Origin: Flavobacteriales bacterium
GTDB taxonomy: Bacteria; Bacteroidota; Bacteroidia; NS11-12g; UBA9320
Reading direction: 5' to 3'
Length of the DNA stretch: 64,000 nucleotides
Assembly (NCBI GenBank): GCA_020635395.1
Contig: JACJZV010000005.1
Location: forward strand, 62,001-126,000
How positions within the stretch are numbered: position 1 is the stretch's first letter; every line of letters begins with the position of its first letter. A program made the position numbers and the translations under genes. The notes beneath the pieces are model-generated. The model was not told the origin of the DNA. It ran no database searches and was given only the letters and a program-made list of their open reading frames with translations. Shown piece by piece: positions 44,363-53,264 of the stretch.

Positions 44363-44871
44363 CAGTTTCGAAACAAAAAAATCTGATTCTTACACACTCG
44401 GAAATCGAGATAAAAATTAACCGAATGGCTTGGCAAATTCTTGAAAAAAACTACAATGCCACCCAAATCATAATAATAGGCATTGAGCAAAAAGGGGTGA
44501 TTATTGGCCAATTACTCTCAAAAGAATTACAGAAAATATCAAAACTGAGCATTGTTTCCGGCACCATAAAATTGAGCAAAGACAGTCCTTCTATTGACAA
44601 AATTAAACTTACATGCCCTGCTGATATTGAAAATAATGCTGTGATATTGGTTGATGATGTGCTGAATAGCGGCAAAACACTGATGTATGGCACTTTGCCC
44701 ATTTTGGCACAAAACCCATCGACCCTGCAAACGGCGGTTTTGGCAAACAGAGATCATACCAACTTCCCGGTAAAAGCCGATTTTGTAGGCATATCGCTGG
44801 CCACTACGCTTCAAGAACATATCAGTTTTGAGCAAAACAAAAAAGGTGATATGGCAGTTTATTTGAGTTAA
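44359..44871 (+). CDS. PyrR-like phosphoribosyltransferase family protein
   Basis: 170 residues with the type I phosphoribosyltransferase fold. The PRPP loop V-I-L-V-D-D-V-L-N-S-G-K-T (about 94-106) is intact. The closest resemblance is to PyrR/uracil phosphoribosyltransferase-like proteins, but substrate is not decided by the sequence. Its ATG overlaps the coaE stop (ATGA). Confidence 0.82.
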   Translation: MTVSKQKNLILTHSEIEIKINRMAWQILEKNYNATQIIIIGIEQKGVIIGQLLSKELQKISKLSIVSGTIKLSKDSPSIDKIKLTCPADIENNAVILVDDVLNSGKTLMYGTLPILAQNPSTLQTAVLANRDHTNFPVKADFVGISLATTLQEHISFEQNKKGDMAVYLS

Positions 44872-44895
44872 GGTAGGTTTAAACTGACTCAAATA
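44860..44895. terminator. Inverted repeat between convergent genes
   Basis: TATTTGAGT and ACTCAAATA pair perfectly around an 18-nt loop that contains a stop codon. Both flanks are A/T-rich. It could end transcription from both sides, though the loop is long. Confidence 0.4.
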
Positions 44896-44897
44896 GA

Positions 44898-46298
44898 CTA
44901 TTCTTTGGTAACAAAAATTCGGGTTGATTCCGATTTATCTTTTACCCTAAAAAGGTACATTCCAGTTTCCAAATCACCCACATTTATTTGGGTTGAAAAA
45001 GCTGGCAACAGCCTAACACTCTCTGTTCGAATTAAATTTCCTGAAAAGTCTAAAATCTCAACTTCCACAATTTGGGGAAGAAAATAATCGGATTTGAGCG
45101 AAATGACTTTGCTGGCAGGATTCGGAAAAAACTGAAAATTTTGATTTTCATTCCATTCTTCGGTTTGACGAGCTTTTAAATCGGAAACCATGAAGCCATT
45201 GTCAAATTTATTGTATTCATCAATTTCTGTGCGACCAATCATAACCCGTTCAAGATTGGCAACGGGTTTAGAAAATTCTATTGGCAAAATAGTATCGGTA
45301 AAATTGCGAGGTACAATCCAAAATATTTTGAGACCGGATTTGCCAAAATAACTCGCATCCCACGTGTTTAGCATTGCCAATGCCTCGTCTTCGTAAAGGC
45401 CCGCATCCACCAAATAATTAACAAACTGCTTCCTATATTTTTCATTCCATTCTGCTTCGGTAATGGCAAAAGTACTTCGTTCAAAAAAGATTGACTTATT
45501 CTGTGGTAATGATTTTACACCCCAAATGTAAATTTTGCCCTCCTTTGTTTTTTCGTAAACAAGTGCATAGGGAATAGAGTCTGTATTGTTGGTTACAAGC
45601 AAATTTCCTTGGTCTGTATATCTGGGAATTACGGGATTGTCGAAACCGCCCAAACCACGATAAAATATATATTTTTCCACCTCTCCGTTCGATTTGATAA
45701 GATTTGAATTTGTTTTCCTCGGAGCCAGCCACATATTTGGAACCGAATCGTCAGAATGACTTAGTGGTGTTATATCTCGAGGGGGTAACACGTCAATATT
45801 CCACGATGCAAAACCATTGTATTTGCGAAAAGAAAGCACCGTTTGTTCTTGAGAATTAAACCCTACATTTGATCTAAACAAAGATGTATCTTCTTGCTTA
45901 ACAGGTTTTGGATAAAATTCTGAAATGCTTCCGGTTTTAAATTTTACGCTAACCCCCAAATTCTCAACTCCTTTTGAGCAGTAAAAATAAAGTACGGGCG
46001 TTTCCATTTTGATGGAAGAAACCAAATCATCTATTTTTAAAAAACCCCTAAAATAATATTGCGTTTTCTCATATCCCGGATAACCATTATAATATGTGCT
46101 ATCAAAATCAAGATGATAAACAAAGGCAGGTACTGGTTCGTCCACAGTTTTATGTACATTCAAATAGGGCCTGCTCAAATGGTCGTAGCGAGCAGTGAAC
46201 GTACCCCATTCATGGACTGTAAGTAATTGGTTTGGAGCATTTTGAGCGAAAGATTGAATTGATAAAAATAAAACGAAAATTAAAATGACTTTTTTCAT
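44898..46298 (-). CDS. T9SS cargo protein with VHEWGTFT-type N-terminal region
   Basis: 466 residues with a signal peptide ending Q-S-F-A-Q and a C-terminal type A T9SS sorting domain (about 390-466, starting F-F-P-N-P and containing L-E-T-G-M-Y-L-F-R-V). The mature region begins L-T-V-H-E-W-G-T-F-T, a motif shared by large uncharacterised secreted proteins in several phyla. No enzymatic motif is clear. Stands alone on this strand. Confidence 0.85.
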   Translation of the reverse strand: MKKVILIFVLFLSIQSFAQNAPNQLLTVHEWGTFTARYDHLSRPYLNVHKTVDEPVPAFVYHLDFDSTYYNGYPGYEKTQYYFRGFLKIDDLVSSIKMETPVLYFYCSKGVENLGVSVKFKTGSISEFYPKPVKQEDTSLFRSNVGFNSQEQTVLSFRKYNGFASWNIDVLPPRDITPLSHSDDSVPNMWLAPRKTNSNLIKSNGEVEKYIFYRGLGGFDNPVIPRYTDQGNLLVTNNTDSIPYALVYEKTKEGKIYIWGVKSLPQNKSIFFERSTFAITEAEWNEKYRKQFVNYLVDAGLYEDEALAMLNTWDASYFGKSGLKIFWIVPRNFTDTILPIEFSKPVANLERVMIGRTEIDEYNKFDNGFMVSDLKARQTEEWNENQNFQFFPNPASKVISLKSDYFLPQIVEVEILDFSGNLIRTESVRLLPAFSTQINVGDLETGMYLFRVKDKSESTRIFVTKE

Positions 46299-46435
46299 AG
46301 AATTAAATTTTAAAACGACAAAATTTTGTTAAACGACATTCAAATGTTGTGATTAAAACAGAATTTAAGAAGATTAAATTGTCAAACTTTTGACCGCTGA
46401 CAGATAAATGACGACCTTCTGATTTTTTGACAAAA
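46299..46435. other. Intergenic region with a short palindrome
   Basis: 137 bases without a gene, between two minus-strand genes. Holds GTCAAA-CT-TTTGAC (46381-46394) and the palindrome ACAAAATTTTGT near the downstream start. No good -7 box is seen. Confidence 0.35.
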
Positions 46436-47989
46436 CTACCCAACCGCTCTTGCACAAGCCACACCATCCAATGCTGCCGACATAATGCCTCCCGCATAAC
46501 CCGCACCTTCTCCACATGGATAAAAGCCTTTAATATCAGGATGTTGCAATGTTTCGCGGTTGCGTGGAATACGCACCGGTGAGGATGTTCTCGACTCAAC
46601 ACCCACCAAAACTCCTGCATTGCTATTAAATCCTTTCATACGTTTTCCGAAATGAATGATGGCTTCCCGCAATCGTTGGTGAACAAATGTTGGCAAAACT
46701 TCTCGCAAATCTGTTGATTGAACTCCCAATTGATAGCTGTTTTCCTGAATATCTTTTGATACAATACCATTCACAAAATCAGCCACACGTTGTGCCGGAG
46801 CTTTTAAATTTTCTCCACCAAAACGATACGCATGTCGTTCTATTTCTTGTTGAAAATGCATGGCCGCCAACGGATTTTCTGAGCCAAATTTTGCCCAATC
46901 CTCGGGTCTTATCTCTGTAACAAAGCCGCTATTTGCAAACTTTCCATTGCGTTTGCTGGGTGACCATCCATTTACCACCACCTCCTGCTGTGCGGTCATG
47001 GCGGGAGCTATGATACCTCCCGGACACATACAAAATGAAAACACTCCCCTACCCTGTGCTTGAGTAACCAACGAATAACTGCTTGGGGGCAAATACATTC
47101 CCCTTGTTTCGCACTTATATTGTATGCCATCAATTTGATTTTGAGGATGTTCTATCCGAACGCCTAATGCAAATGGTTTTGACTCGATAGCAATTTTTTG
47201 AGCATAAAGCATCTCAAAAATATCGCGTGCCGAGTGACCGGTTGCCAAAATAACGTGGTCGGAAGCAAAAAAGCCTTTGTTGGTATGAATGCCCTTTACC
47301 TGATTTTTCTCAATTTCAAGTTTTATGAGTTTGGTTTCAAAAAGCACTTGTCCTCCATTGTTTTCGATGGTTTTTCTGATATTTTCAACGATTTGAGGCA
47401 ACTTGTTGGTGCCAATATGCGGATGTGCTTCATACAAAATTTCGGGTTTTGCTCCGTGGTTTACCAGAGTTTGAAGTATCTCCTGTATATCGCCCCTTTT
47501 TTTGCTTCGTGTGTATAGCTTTCCATCACTAAATGTGCCTGCCCCACCTTCACCAAAACAATAATTACTTTCTTCGTTTATGGTTCTTTCTTTAAAAATG
47601 GCAGCCAAATCACGTCGTCTTTCCCGAACCTTTTTGCCTCTTTCTATCACTAAAGGGGTTATTCCCTGGGCAATTAATTGAAGTGCGGCAAACATTCCGG
47701 CTGAGCCAAATCCAACCACAATAGCCGTTTTACTTTGTTTTTTTAATAGGGGTTTAAAAGGTTTTTCATTAGACGTTATTTGTTGTTTTGAGCCTATCCA
47801 AACCCTGTAGGTAAAAACAATTGGTTTTTTCCGAGCATCAAGCGATTTGCGTTCAATGCGATAACATATTTCATTTATCGAATTGATTTTCAGTTTTTTA
47901 CAAATCTCCTTTTCTAAATATTCTACCCCATCTGCCTGTTCGGGCAACAGTGTAATTTCCAATAATTTTTCGTCCAATGATTTTTCCAA
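46436..47989 (-). CDS. FAD-dependent dehydrogenase of the COG2509 type
   Basis: 517 residues. An N-terminal region of about 85 residues precedes a Rossmann FAD motif V-V-G-F-G-S-A-G-M-F-A-A. Further family marks are N-Y-C-F-G-E-G-G-A-G-T-F-S-D-G-K-L, C-M-C-P-G-G and the final G-A-G-Y-A-G-G-I. The family is uncharacterised and related to NAD(P)/FAD oxidoreductases acting on polyunsaturated or geranylgeranyl groups. No ATG is available: the start is TTG at 47989 or TTG at 47977. Confidence 0.87.
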   Translation of the reverse strand: MEKSLDEKLLEITLLPEQADGVEYLEKEICKKLKINSINEICYRIERKSLDARKKPIVFTYRVWIGSKQQITSNEKPFKPLLKKQSKTAIVVGFGSAGMFAALQLIAQGITPLVIERGKKVRERRRDLAAIFKERTINEESNYCFGEGGAGTFSDGKLYTRSKKRGDIQEILQTLVNHGAKPEILYEAHPHIGTNKLPQIVENIRKTIENNGGQVLFETKLIKLEIEKNQVKGIHTNKGFFASDHVILATGHSARDIFEMLYAQKIAIESKPFALGVRIEHPQNQIDGIQYKCETRGMYLPPSSYSLVTQAQGRGVFSFCMCPGGIIAPAMTAQQEVVVNGWSPSKRNGKFANSGFVTEIRPEDWAKFGSENPLAAMHFQQEIERHAYRFGGENLKAPAQRVADFVNGIVSKDIQENSYQLGVQSTDLREVLPTFVHQRLREAIIHFGKRMKGFNSNAGVLVGVESRTSSPVRIPRNRETLQHPDIKGFYPCGEGAGYAGGIMSAALDGVACARAVG

Positions 47990-48053
47990 TAACTATCCAC
48001 AAATATTCGATTAAATAAATATAATCAGCACCTTTGCAATCAAATCTATTACA

Positions 48054-48899
48054 GTGAAATCAGCACAACAACTCAAAGAAATCGTTAGCCAAGTTAGAAG
48101 AGACATTGTTAGAATGGTTCATGGCGTTCAGTCTGGCCACCCTGGCGGTTCATTGGGTTGTGCCGAGTTTTTAACCGTTTTGTATCATAATATCATGGAT
48201 TACAGTGCCATGCCTTTTAACAAAGATGGAAAAAACGAAGATGTTTTTATTTTGAGCAATGGGCATATTTCTCCGGTATTTTACTCCACGTTAGCTCACG
48301 CGGGCTATTTCGACAAAAATGAATTGGGTACTTTCAGAAAACTGGATTCGAGATTGCAAGGGCATCCGGCCACCGAAGAAGGGTTGCCCGGCATTAGAAT
48401 AGCCACTGGCTCATTGGGACAGGGCTTGTCTGTGGCGGTGGGCATTGCTCAATCAAAAAAATTGAATAACGACAGTCATTTTGTATATGCACTAATGGGC
48501 GATGGAGAATTGCAGGAAGGTCAAAATTGGGAAGCCATTATGTATGCCGGTCATTACAACGTGAATAACCTAATTGCCACAGTTGATTTTAATAAACAAC
48601 AAATAGACGGAAGCACCACCGACATTATGGGTTTTGATGATTTAAAAAACAAATTTGAATCATTTGGCTGGCAAACCCTGACCATGAATGGCAATGATGT
48701 GGAAGATGTGCAGCGAGGATTGACACTGGCAAAAGAAAAATCGGCTAATGGCAAACCCGTAGCTATTATTATGAAAACCGAGATGGGCAATGGCGTTGAT
48801 TTTATGATGGGCTCGCACGAATGGCATGGAATTGCACCAAATAATGAACAACTTGCCAGTGCATTAAACCAAAATCCGGAAACATTGGGAGACTATTAA
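48054..48899 (+). CDS. Transketolase, N-terminal subunit
   Basis: 281 residues, GTG start. It holds the thiamine-diphosphate-binding half: G-H-P-G-G-S-L-G, G-S-L-G-Q-G-L-S and the G-D-G-E-L-Q-E-G...N signature that binds Mg-ThDP. Transketolase moves two-carbon units in the pentose phosphate pathway. The C-terminal half is encoded at 50333, separated by a von Willebrand A gene. A one-mismatch -7 box (CACCTTTG, 48029-48036) lies 17 nt upstream. Confidence 0.93.
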   Translation: MKSAQQLKEIVSQVRRDIVRMVHGVQSGHPGGSLGCAEFLTVLYHNIMDYSAMPFNKDGKNEDVFILSNGHISPVFYSTLAHAGYFDKNELGTFRKLDSRLQGHPATEEGLPGIRIATGSLGQGLSVAVGIAQSKKLNNDSHFVYALMGDGELQEGQNWEAIMYAGHYNVNNLIATVDFNKQQIDGSTTDIMGFDDLKNKFESFGWQTLTMNGNDVEDVQRGLTLAKEKSANGKPVAIIMKTEMGNGVDFMMGSHEWHGIAPNNEQLASALNQNPETLGDY

Positions 48900-48949
48900 T
48901 TTTGGCTTAGGCATACTATTTGAAACAAATTATTGGTTATAGGCACACA

Positions 48950-50314
48950 ATGAAGCATATTTTAATAATATGTTTTGCCCTGCTTGTATCTAATAATAAA
49001 GGCTTTGGGCAAAATACATCAACAAAAACACGCATATTGTTTGTGGTGGATGCATCCTTCAGTATGTTCAACAAAATGGGCGAGGAAGACACCCGAATGG
49101 ATGTTGCAAAACATTTACTTACCAAAATGGTGGACAGTCTTGAGAACATTAATAATGTGGAGATTGCACTTAGAGTGTATGGTCATCAAAACAGCAAAAC
49201 GGTTCAAGATTGCAAAGACACCAAATTAGAGGTGCCTTTTTCGGCCAAAAACCATCAAGCCATCAAAGACAACATTGCCACTATTAGCCCGCGAGGAACC
49301 ACCCTAATAGCCTACTCTTTGCAGCAGGCAGCATACGATTTTCCAACAACAACAGGTTGTAGAAATATTATTATTTTAATAACCGATGGCATTGAAGAAT
49401 GTAATGGAGACCCATGTGCAGTATCTCAAGCACTTCAAAAACAAGGAGTTATATTAAAACCCTTTATCATTGGGGTAGGTTTGGATAAAAATTTTAGAAC
49501 CCAATTTGAATGTGTCGGAAAATATTTTGAAGCCTCTACCGAAGGTGCATTTGAGAAAGCCTTGGGCATTGTCGTATCTCAGGCCTTGAACAATACTACC
49601 TGCCAAATAAACCTATTGGACACGTATGGTGCTCCGACCGAAACCGACGTAAATATCTCATTGTTAGATGCTCACAGCGGCATTTTAGTCAACAACTTTG
49701 TTCATTCTTTAAATAAAGAAGGAATGCCTGATACTATTTATATAGACCCTGCCCGCGACTACGAAATTGTTGTTCATACCATTCCTGAAGTCAGAAAAAA
49801 AGATGTTTCACTTGTTCCCGGTCAGCATAACATTATTACGATGGATGCACCGCAAGGGAGCTTAGAGCTATTGGTGGGTGGCCGTTCGGGATACAAATCA
49901 TTACAAACATTGGTTTATAAAACGGGAACCAAAGAGTTGGTTCATGTGCAAGAATTTAACACCAAAGAACCCTACATTACTGGCAACTATGACCTTGAAA
50001 TACTTACCTTGCCCAGAATCCATCAAAACAACGTACCGATAAAACAATCAAAAAAAACCAAAATTGAAATTCCTCAACCGGGTAGTGTAAATATTATAAC
50101 CCGACAAAAATTTTGGGGAGATATTTATGTGAAAAACGGAGATAAACTTGAATGGGTTTGCAATCTAAATCTTGACGGGGCAAATCAGCAGATATATTTG
50201 CAACCGGGCAACTACTCCATTGTTTTTAGAGAAAAAGACGATTATAATACCATCAACACCCGCGATATTGGATTCATAATAAATTCGGGCACCGTGTCAA
50301 ACATACACTTGTAG
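48950..50314 (+). CDS. Secreted von Willebrand factor A domain protein
   Basis: 455 residues from the ATG at 48950, giving a signal peptide ending N-K-G-F-G-Q; the TTG at 48920 is rejected. The VWA domain (about 28-210) has a complete MIDAS: D-A-S-F-S, the Thr of P-R-G-T-T and I-T-D-G. The remaining 245 residues look like two or three beta-sandwich domains. VWA domains bind protein partners through a metal ion. It lies between the two transketolase halves on the same strand with gaps of 50 and 18 bases. Role unknown. Confidence 0.85.
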   Translation: MKHILIICFALLVSNNKGFGQNTSTKTRILFVVDASFSMFNKMGEEDTRMDVAKHLLTKMVDSLENINNVEIALRVYGHQNSKTVQDCKDTKLEVPFSAKNHQAIKDNIATISPRGTTLIAYSLQQAAYDFPTTTGCRNIIILITDGIEECNGDPCAVSQALQKQGVILKPFIIGVGLDKNFRTQFECVGKYFEASTEGAFEKALGIVVSQALNNTTCQINLLDTYGAPTETDVNISLLDAHSGILVNNFVHSLNKEGMPDTIYIDPARDYEIVVHTIPEVRKKDVSLVPGQHNIITMDAPQGSLELLVGGRSGYKSLQTLVYKTGTKELVHVQEFNTKEPYITGNYDLEILTLPRIHQNNVPIKQSKKTKIEIPQPGSVNIITRQKFWGDIYVKNGDKLEWVCNLNLDGANQQIYLQPGNYSIVFREKDDYNTINTRDIGFIINSGTVSNIHL

Positions 50315-50332
50315 TCAAAAAAAAAAAGAAAA

Positions 50333-51292
50333 ATGGTTAAAACTGAAAATTTAGAAATGAAAGATACCCGCTCCGGCTTTGGTGCAGGCCTGTTGGAGGT
50401 GGGAAAAAGCAACCCCAATGTGGTGGCTTTGTGTGCCGACCTAACGGGTTCATTAAAAATGGATGCTTTTAAAAAAGAATTTCCAAATCGTTTTTTTCAA
50501 ACTGGCATAGCCGAAGCCAACATGATTGGAATGGCTGCCGGCTTGGCCATTGGCGGAAAAATTCCCTTCACAGGCACTTTTGCCAATTTTTCAACCGGAA
50601 GAGTGTATGACCAAATCAGACAATCGGTGGCATACTCGCACACCAATGTAAAAATATGTGCCTCACATGCAGGGCTAACCCTCGGCGAAGATGGTGCCAC
50701 TCATCAAATTTTGGAAGATTTAGGTTTAATGAAAATGCTGCCAAACATGGTGGTTATCAATCCGTGCGATTACAACCAAACCAAGGCTGCTACCGTTGCC
50801 ATAGCCGACTATCATGGACCTGTTTATTTACGTTTTGGCCGACCAAAATGGCCGGTATTTACAGATGCCAATCAAAAATTTGAAATCGGTAAGGCATGGA
50901 AAATTCAGGATGGAAGCGATGTGACCATTATTGCCACCGGACATTTGGTATGGAAATCTATTGAAGCTGCACAAGCCCTTTCCAACAGAGGCATTTCCGT
51001 TGATTTAATAAATATTCACACCATAAAACCATTAGACAACAAGGCAATTCTTGACTCGGTGGCCAAAACAAGATGTGTTGTAACGGCAGAAGAACACCAA
51101 ATGAACGGCGGATTGGGCGATTCCGTTTGTCAATTGCTTTCACGTCATAACCCAACTCCAGTAGAAATGGTGGCGGTGAATGACCAATTTGGAGAGAGCG
51201 GCACACCCGAACAATTGTTGGTTAAATATGGATTGGATACAATCAACATAATAGATGCAGTAGAACGAGTTTTAGAAAGAAAAAATGGATAG
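50333..51292 (+). CDS. Transketolase, C-terminal subunit
   Basis: 319 residues. It contains the pyrimidine-binding and C-terminal domains: A-D-L-T-G-S, Q-T-G-I-A-E-A-N-M with the Glu that activates thiamine diphosphate, and the F-A-N-F-S-T-G-R loop. It must combine with the N-terminal subunit at 48054. The ATG at 50357 is an alternative start. It overlaps dapD by 8 nt. Confidence 0.93.
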   Translation: MVKTENLEMKDTRSGFGAGLLEVGKSNPNVVALCADLTGSLKMDAFKKEFPNRFFQTGIAEANMIGMAAGLAIGGKIPFTGTFANFSTGRVYDQIRQSVAYSHTNVKICASHAGLTLGEDGATHQILEDLGLMKMLPNMVVINPCDYNQTKAATVAIADYHGPVYLRFGRPKWPVFTDANQKFEIGKAWKIQDGSDVTIIATGHLVWKSIEAAQALSNRGISVDLINIHTIKPLDNKAILDSVAKTRCVVTAEEHQMNGGLGDSVCQLLSRHNPTPVEMVAVNDQFGESGTPEQLLVKYGLDTINIIDAVERVLERKNG

Positions 51293-52100
51293 TAGAAAAG
51301 AACTGATAGAGCAGATTTGGGACAACAGAGATCTGCTAAAAGACCCCAAAAGTGAAGAATTAATTCGGTCAATTATCGCTGATTTAGACAGCGGAAAACT
51401 GCGAACCGCCGCACCAACCGACAACGGTTGGGTGGTGAATGATTGGGTAAAAAAAGCCGTAATAATGTATTTCCCCATTCAAAAAATGGAAGTGTCAAAC
51501 GCTGGCCCATTAGAGTTTTACGACAAAATGGAACTCAAAAGAAATTACAAGGAATTGGGCATACGGGTGGTGCCACATGCCGTTTCTCGCTACGGAAGCT
51601 ACATAGCTCCCGGAGTAGTTTTGATGCCAAGCTATGTAAACATTGGAGCCTACGTAGATAGCGGAACAATGGTAGATACGTGGGCTACCGTAGGTAGTTG
51701 TGCTCAAATAGGCAAAAACGTACATTTAAGCGGTGGCGTGGGCATTGGTGGGGTTTTAGAACCCGTGCAGGCTGCTCCAGTAATAGTTGAAGACAACTGT
51801 TTTTTGGGTTCTCGGTGCATAGTTGTGGAAGGCGTTCACGTTGAAAAAGAGGCGGTAATAGGTGCCGGAGTTACGTTGACGATGAGTACCAAAATAGTTG
51901 ATGTATCGGGTAGCGAACCTATTGAATATAGGGGCAGAGTACCCGAGCGTTCAGTGGTTATTCCAGGCAGTATTACTAAAAAATTTCCTGCCGGAGAATT
52001 TCAAGTTCCCGTTGCACTCATTATCGGAAAACGAAAAGAAAGCACCGACAAAAAAACGAGTTTAAATTCGGCACTTCGCGATTTTGACGTGAATGTGTAG
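51285..52100 (+). CDS. dapD: Tetrahydrodipicolinate N-succinyltransferase DapD
   Basis: 271 residues. The enzyme succinylates tetrahydrodipicolinate in the lysine/diaminopimelate pathway. The left-handed beta-helix hexapeptide repeats fill the middle (for example S-C-A-Q-I-G-K-N-V-H-L-S-G-G-V-G-I-G-G-V), with the E-P-V-Q-A-x-P-V-I-V-E-D-N motif that marks DapD. It shows that the cell makes diaminopimelate, the residue used by the L,D-transpeptidases and OmpA domains encoded elsewhere in the window. Confidence 0.95.
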   Translation: MDSRKELIEQIWDNRDLLKDPKSEELIRSIIADLDSGKLRTAAPTDNGWVVNDWVKKAVIMYFPIQKMEVSNAGPLEFYDKMELKRNYKELGIRVVPHAVSRYGSYIAPGVVLMPSYVNIGAYVDSGTMVDTWATVGSCAQIGKNVHLSGGVGIGGVLEPVQAAPVIVEDNCFLGSRCIVVEGVHVEKEAVIGAGVTLTMSTKIVDVSGSEPIEYRGRVPERSVVIPGSITKKFPAGEFQVPVALIIGKRKESTDKKTSLNSALRDFDVNV

Positions 52101-52132
52101 GTTTTAAAAGCTGATTTTAGAAGACTTTGTTA

Positions 52133-52163
52133 TTGCCTTTGAGAAACTAAGACTCAGAGGCAA
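52133..52163. terminator. 11-bp hairpin just before the glycosyltransferase promoter
   Basis: TTGCCTTTGAG and CTCAGAGGCAA pair (one G-T) with a 9-nt loop. It lies after dapD but has no T-run, and it covers the region where a -33 element for the next promoter would be. It may be a terminator or a regulatory site. Confidence 0.4.
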
Positions 52164-52172
52164 CTAATCTAC

Positions 52173-52180
52173 TATCTTTG
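52173..52180 (+). promoter_or_regulatory. -7 box TATCTTTG next to a GTG start
   Basis: Exact TAnnTTTG match ending 4 nt before the GTG at 52185, the same geometry as at 14806-14818. Confidence 0.55.
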
Positions 52181-52184
52181 ACCC

Positions 52185-53264
52185 GTGAGAATTGGTTTTG
52201 ATGCAAAACGGTATTTTTTTAACCAAACTGGATTGGGCAACTACTCACGAATGTTGATTGATGGCTTGAAACATCATTTTCCGGAAAACGATTATCTACT
52301 TTTTTCGCCAAAATCTCCAGCTCTGTCAGTAGAGAATATTGTTACTCCACAGGGTTTTCAACCCTTTTGGCGACAATGGGGCATTATCAATCAATTTAAA
52401 GATGAAAATTTAGACATCTATCATGGATTAAGTGCCGAATTGCCTTTAAAAAGGTTTAAAAAAACAAAAACCGTGGTAACTATTCATGACCTCATTTTTT
52501 TGAGATACCCACAGTATTATCCTTTCATCGACCGAAAAATTTACAAATACAAAACACAAAAAGCGGTTGAAAATGCCGACAAAATTGTTTGTGTTAGCCA
52601 AGTTACTGCAAATGATTTGAATCGATTTTTCTTGTTTGAAACGTCAAAAACAGAAGTCCTTCATTTCGATTGTAACCCAATTTTCTACTCAAAAAAAACC
52701 GATGATGAACTGGCAAAGTTTAGGTTAAGATACAATATGCCCAACCAATTTTTGCTGATTGTTAGCAAATTTGAAAAAAGAAAAAATCATCTTTCCATAT
52801 TGAAAGCCATTGTTGATAAAAATATAGATATACCCTTAGTACTTGTGGGCAAACATGGTGATAGTTATGATTCTGTAAATCAATTCATTAAGAAAAATGA
52901 ATTGAACAAAAAGTGCCAGATATTTACAACCATCCCAACCGAAGACTTACCCTACTTTTATCAGGCGGCTTATGCCAGCATTTTCCCCAGCGAATACGAG
53001 GGTTTTGGCATTCCGGTTTTGGAAAGCATGGCGGGCGGCACTCCTGTGCTGACCACAAAAAATAGCAGTATGGCCGAAATTGGGGGGAATGCTTCACTTT
53101 ATTTTGATGCACACAACACCGAAGAAATTGCCGAAGCCATCGAAACGGTTTTTCAGGCTGAAGAAAGGAACCTTATAACATCAAAAATTCCTGAACAACT
53201 CAAAAAATTTAACCATCAACACATTTTGAATCAATACATTACAATGTATAAATCAGTTTTATGA
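52185..53264 (+). CDS. GT4-family glycosyltransferase
   Basis: 359 residues, GTG start. GT-B fold: the N-terminal G-x-x-x-Y-S glycine-rich loop, a linker, then V-S-K-F-E-K-R-K-N-H and the donor-binding P-S-E-Y-E-G-F-G-I-P-V-L-E-S motif (E-x7-E). It transfers a sugar from a nucleotide donor to an unknown acceptor at the cytoplasmic face of the membrane. It overlaps cvfB as ATGA. Confidence 0.9.
   Translation: MRIGFDAKRYFFNQTGLGNYSRMLIDGLKHHFPENDYLLFSPKSPALSVENIVTPQGFQPFWRQWGIINQFKDENLDIYHGLSAELPLKRFKKTKTVVTIHDLIFLRYPQYYPFIDRKIYKYKTQKAVENADKIVCVSQVTANDLNRFFLFETSKTEVLHFDCNPIFYSKKTDDELAKFRLRYNMPNQFLLIVSKFEKRKNHLSILKAIVDKNIDIPLVLVGKHGDSYDSVNQFIKKNELNKKCQIFTTIPTEDLPYFYQAAYASIFPSEYEGFGIPVLESMAGGTPVLTTKNSSMAEIGGNASLYFDAHNTEEIAEAIETVFQAEERNLITSKIPEQLKKFNHQHILNQYITMYKSVL

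Noticed and set aside
46381..46394. Palindrome GTCAAA-CT-TTTGAC as an operator
   Set aside because: Short and AT-rich, with no nearby promoter box; expected by chance in this composition.
46303..46620. 105-codon minus-strand ORF after the FAD enzyme
   Set aside because: Most of it overlaps the 3' end of the FAD enzyme in another frame, and the rest is intergenic with no domain.
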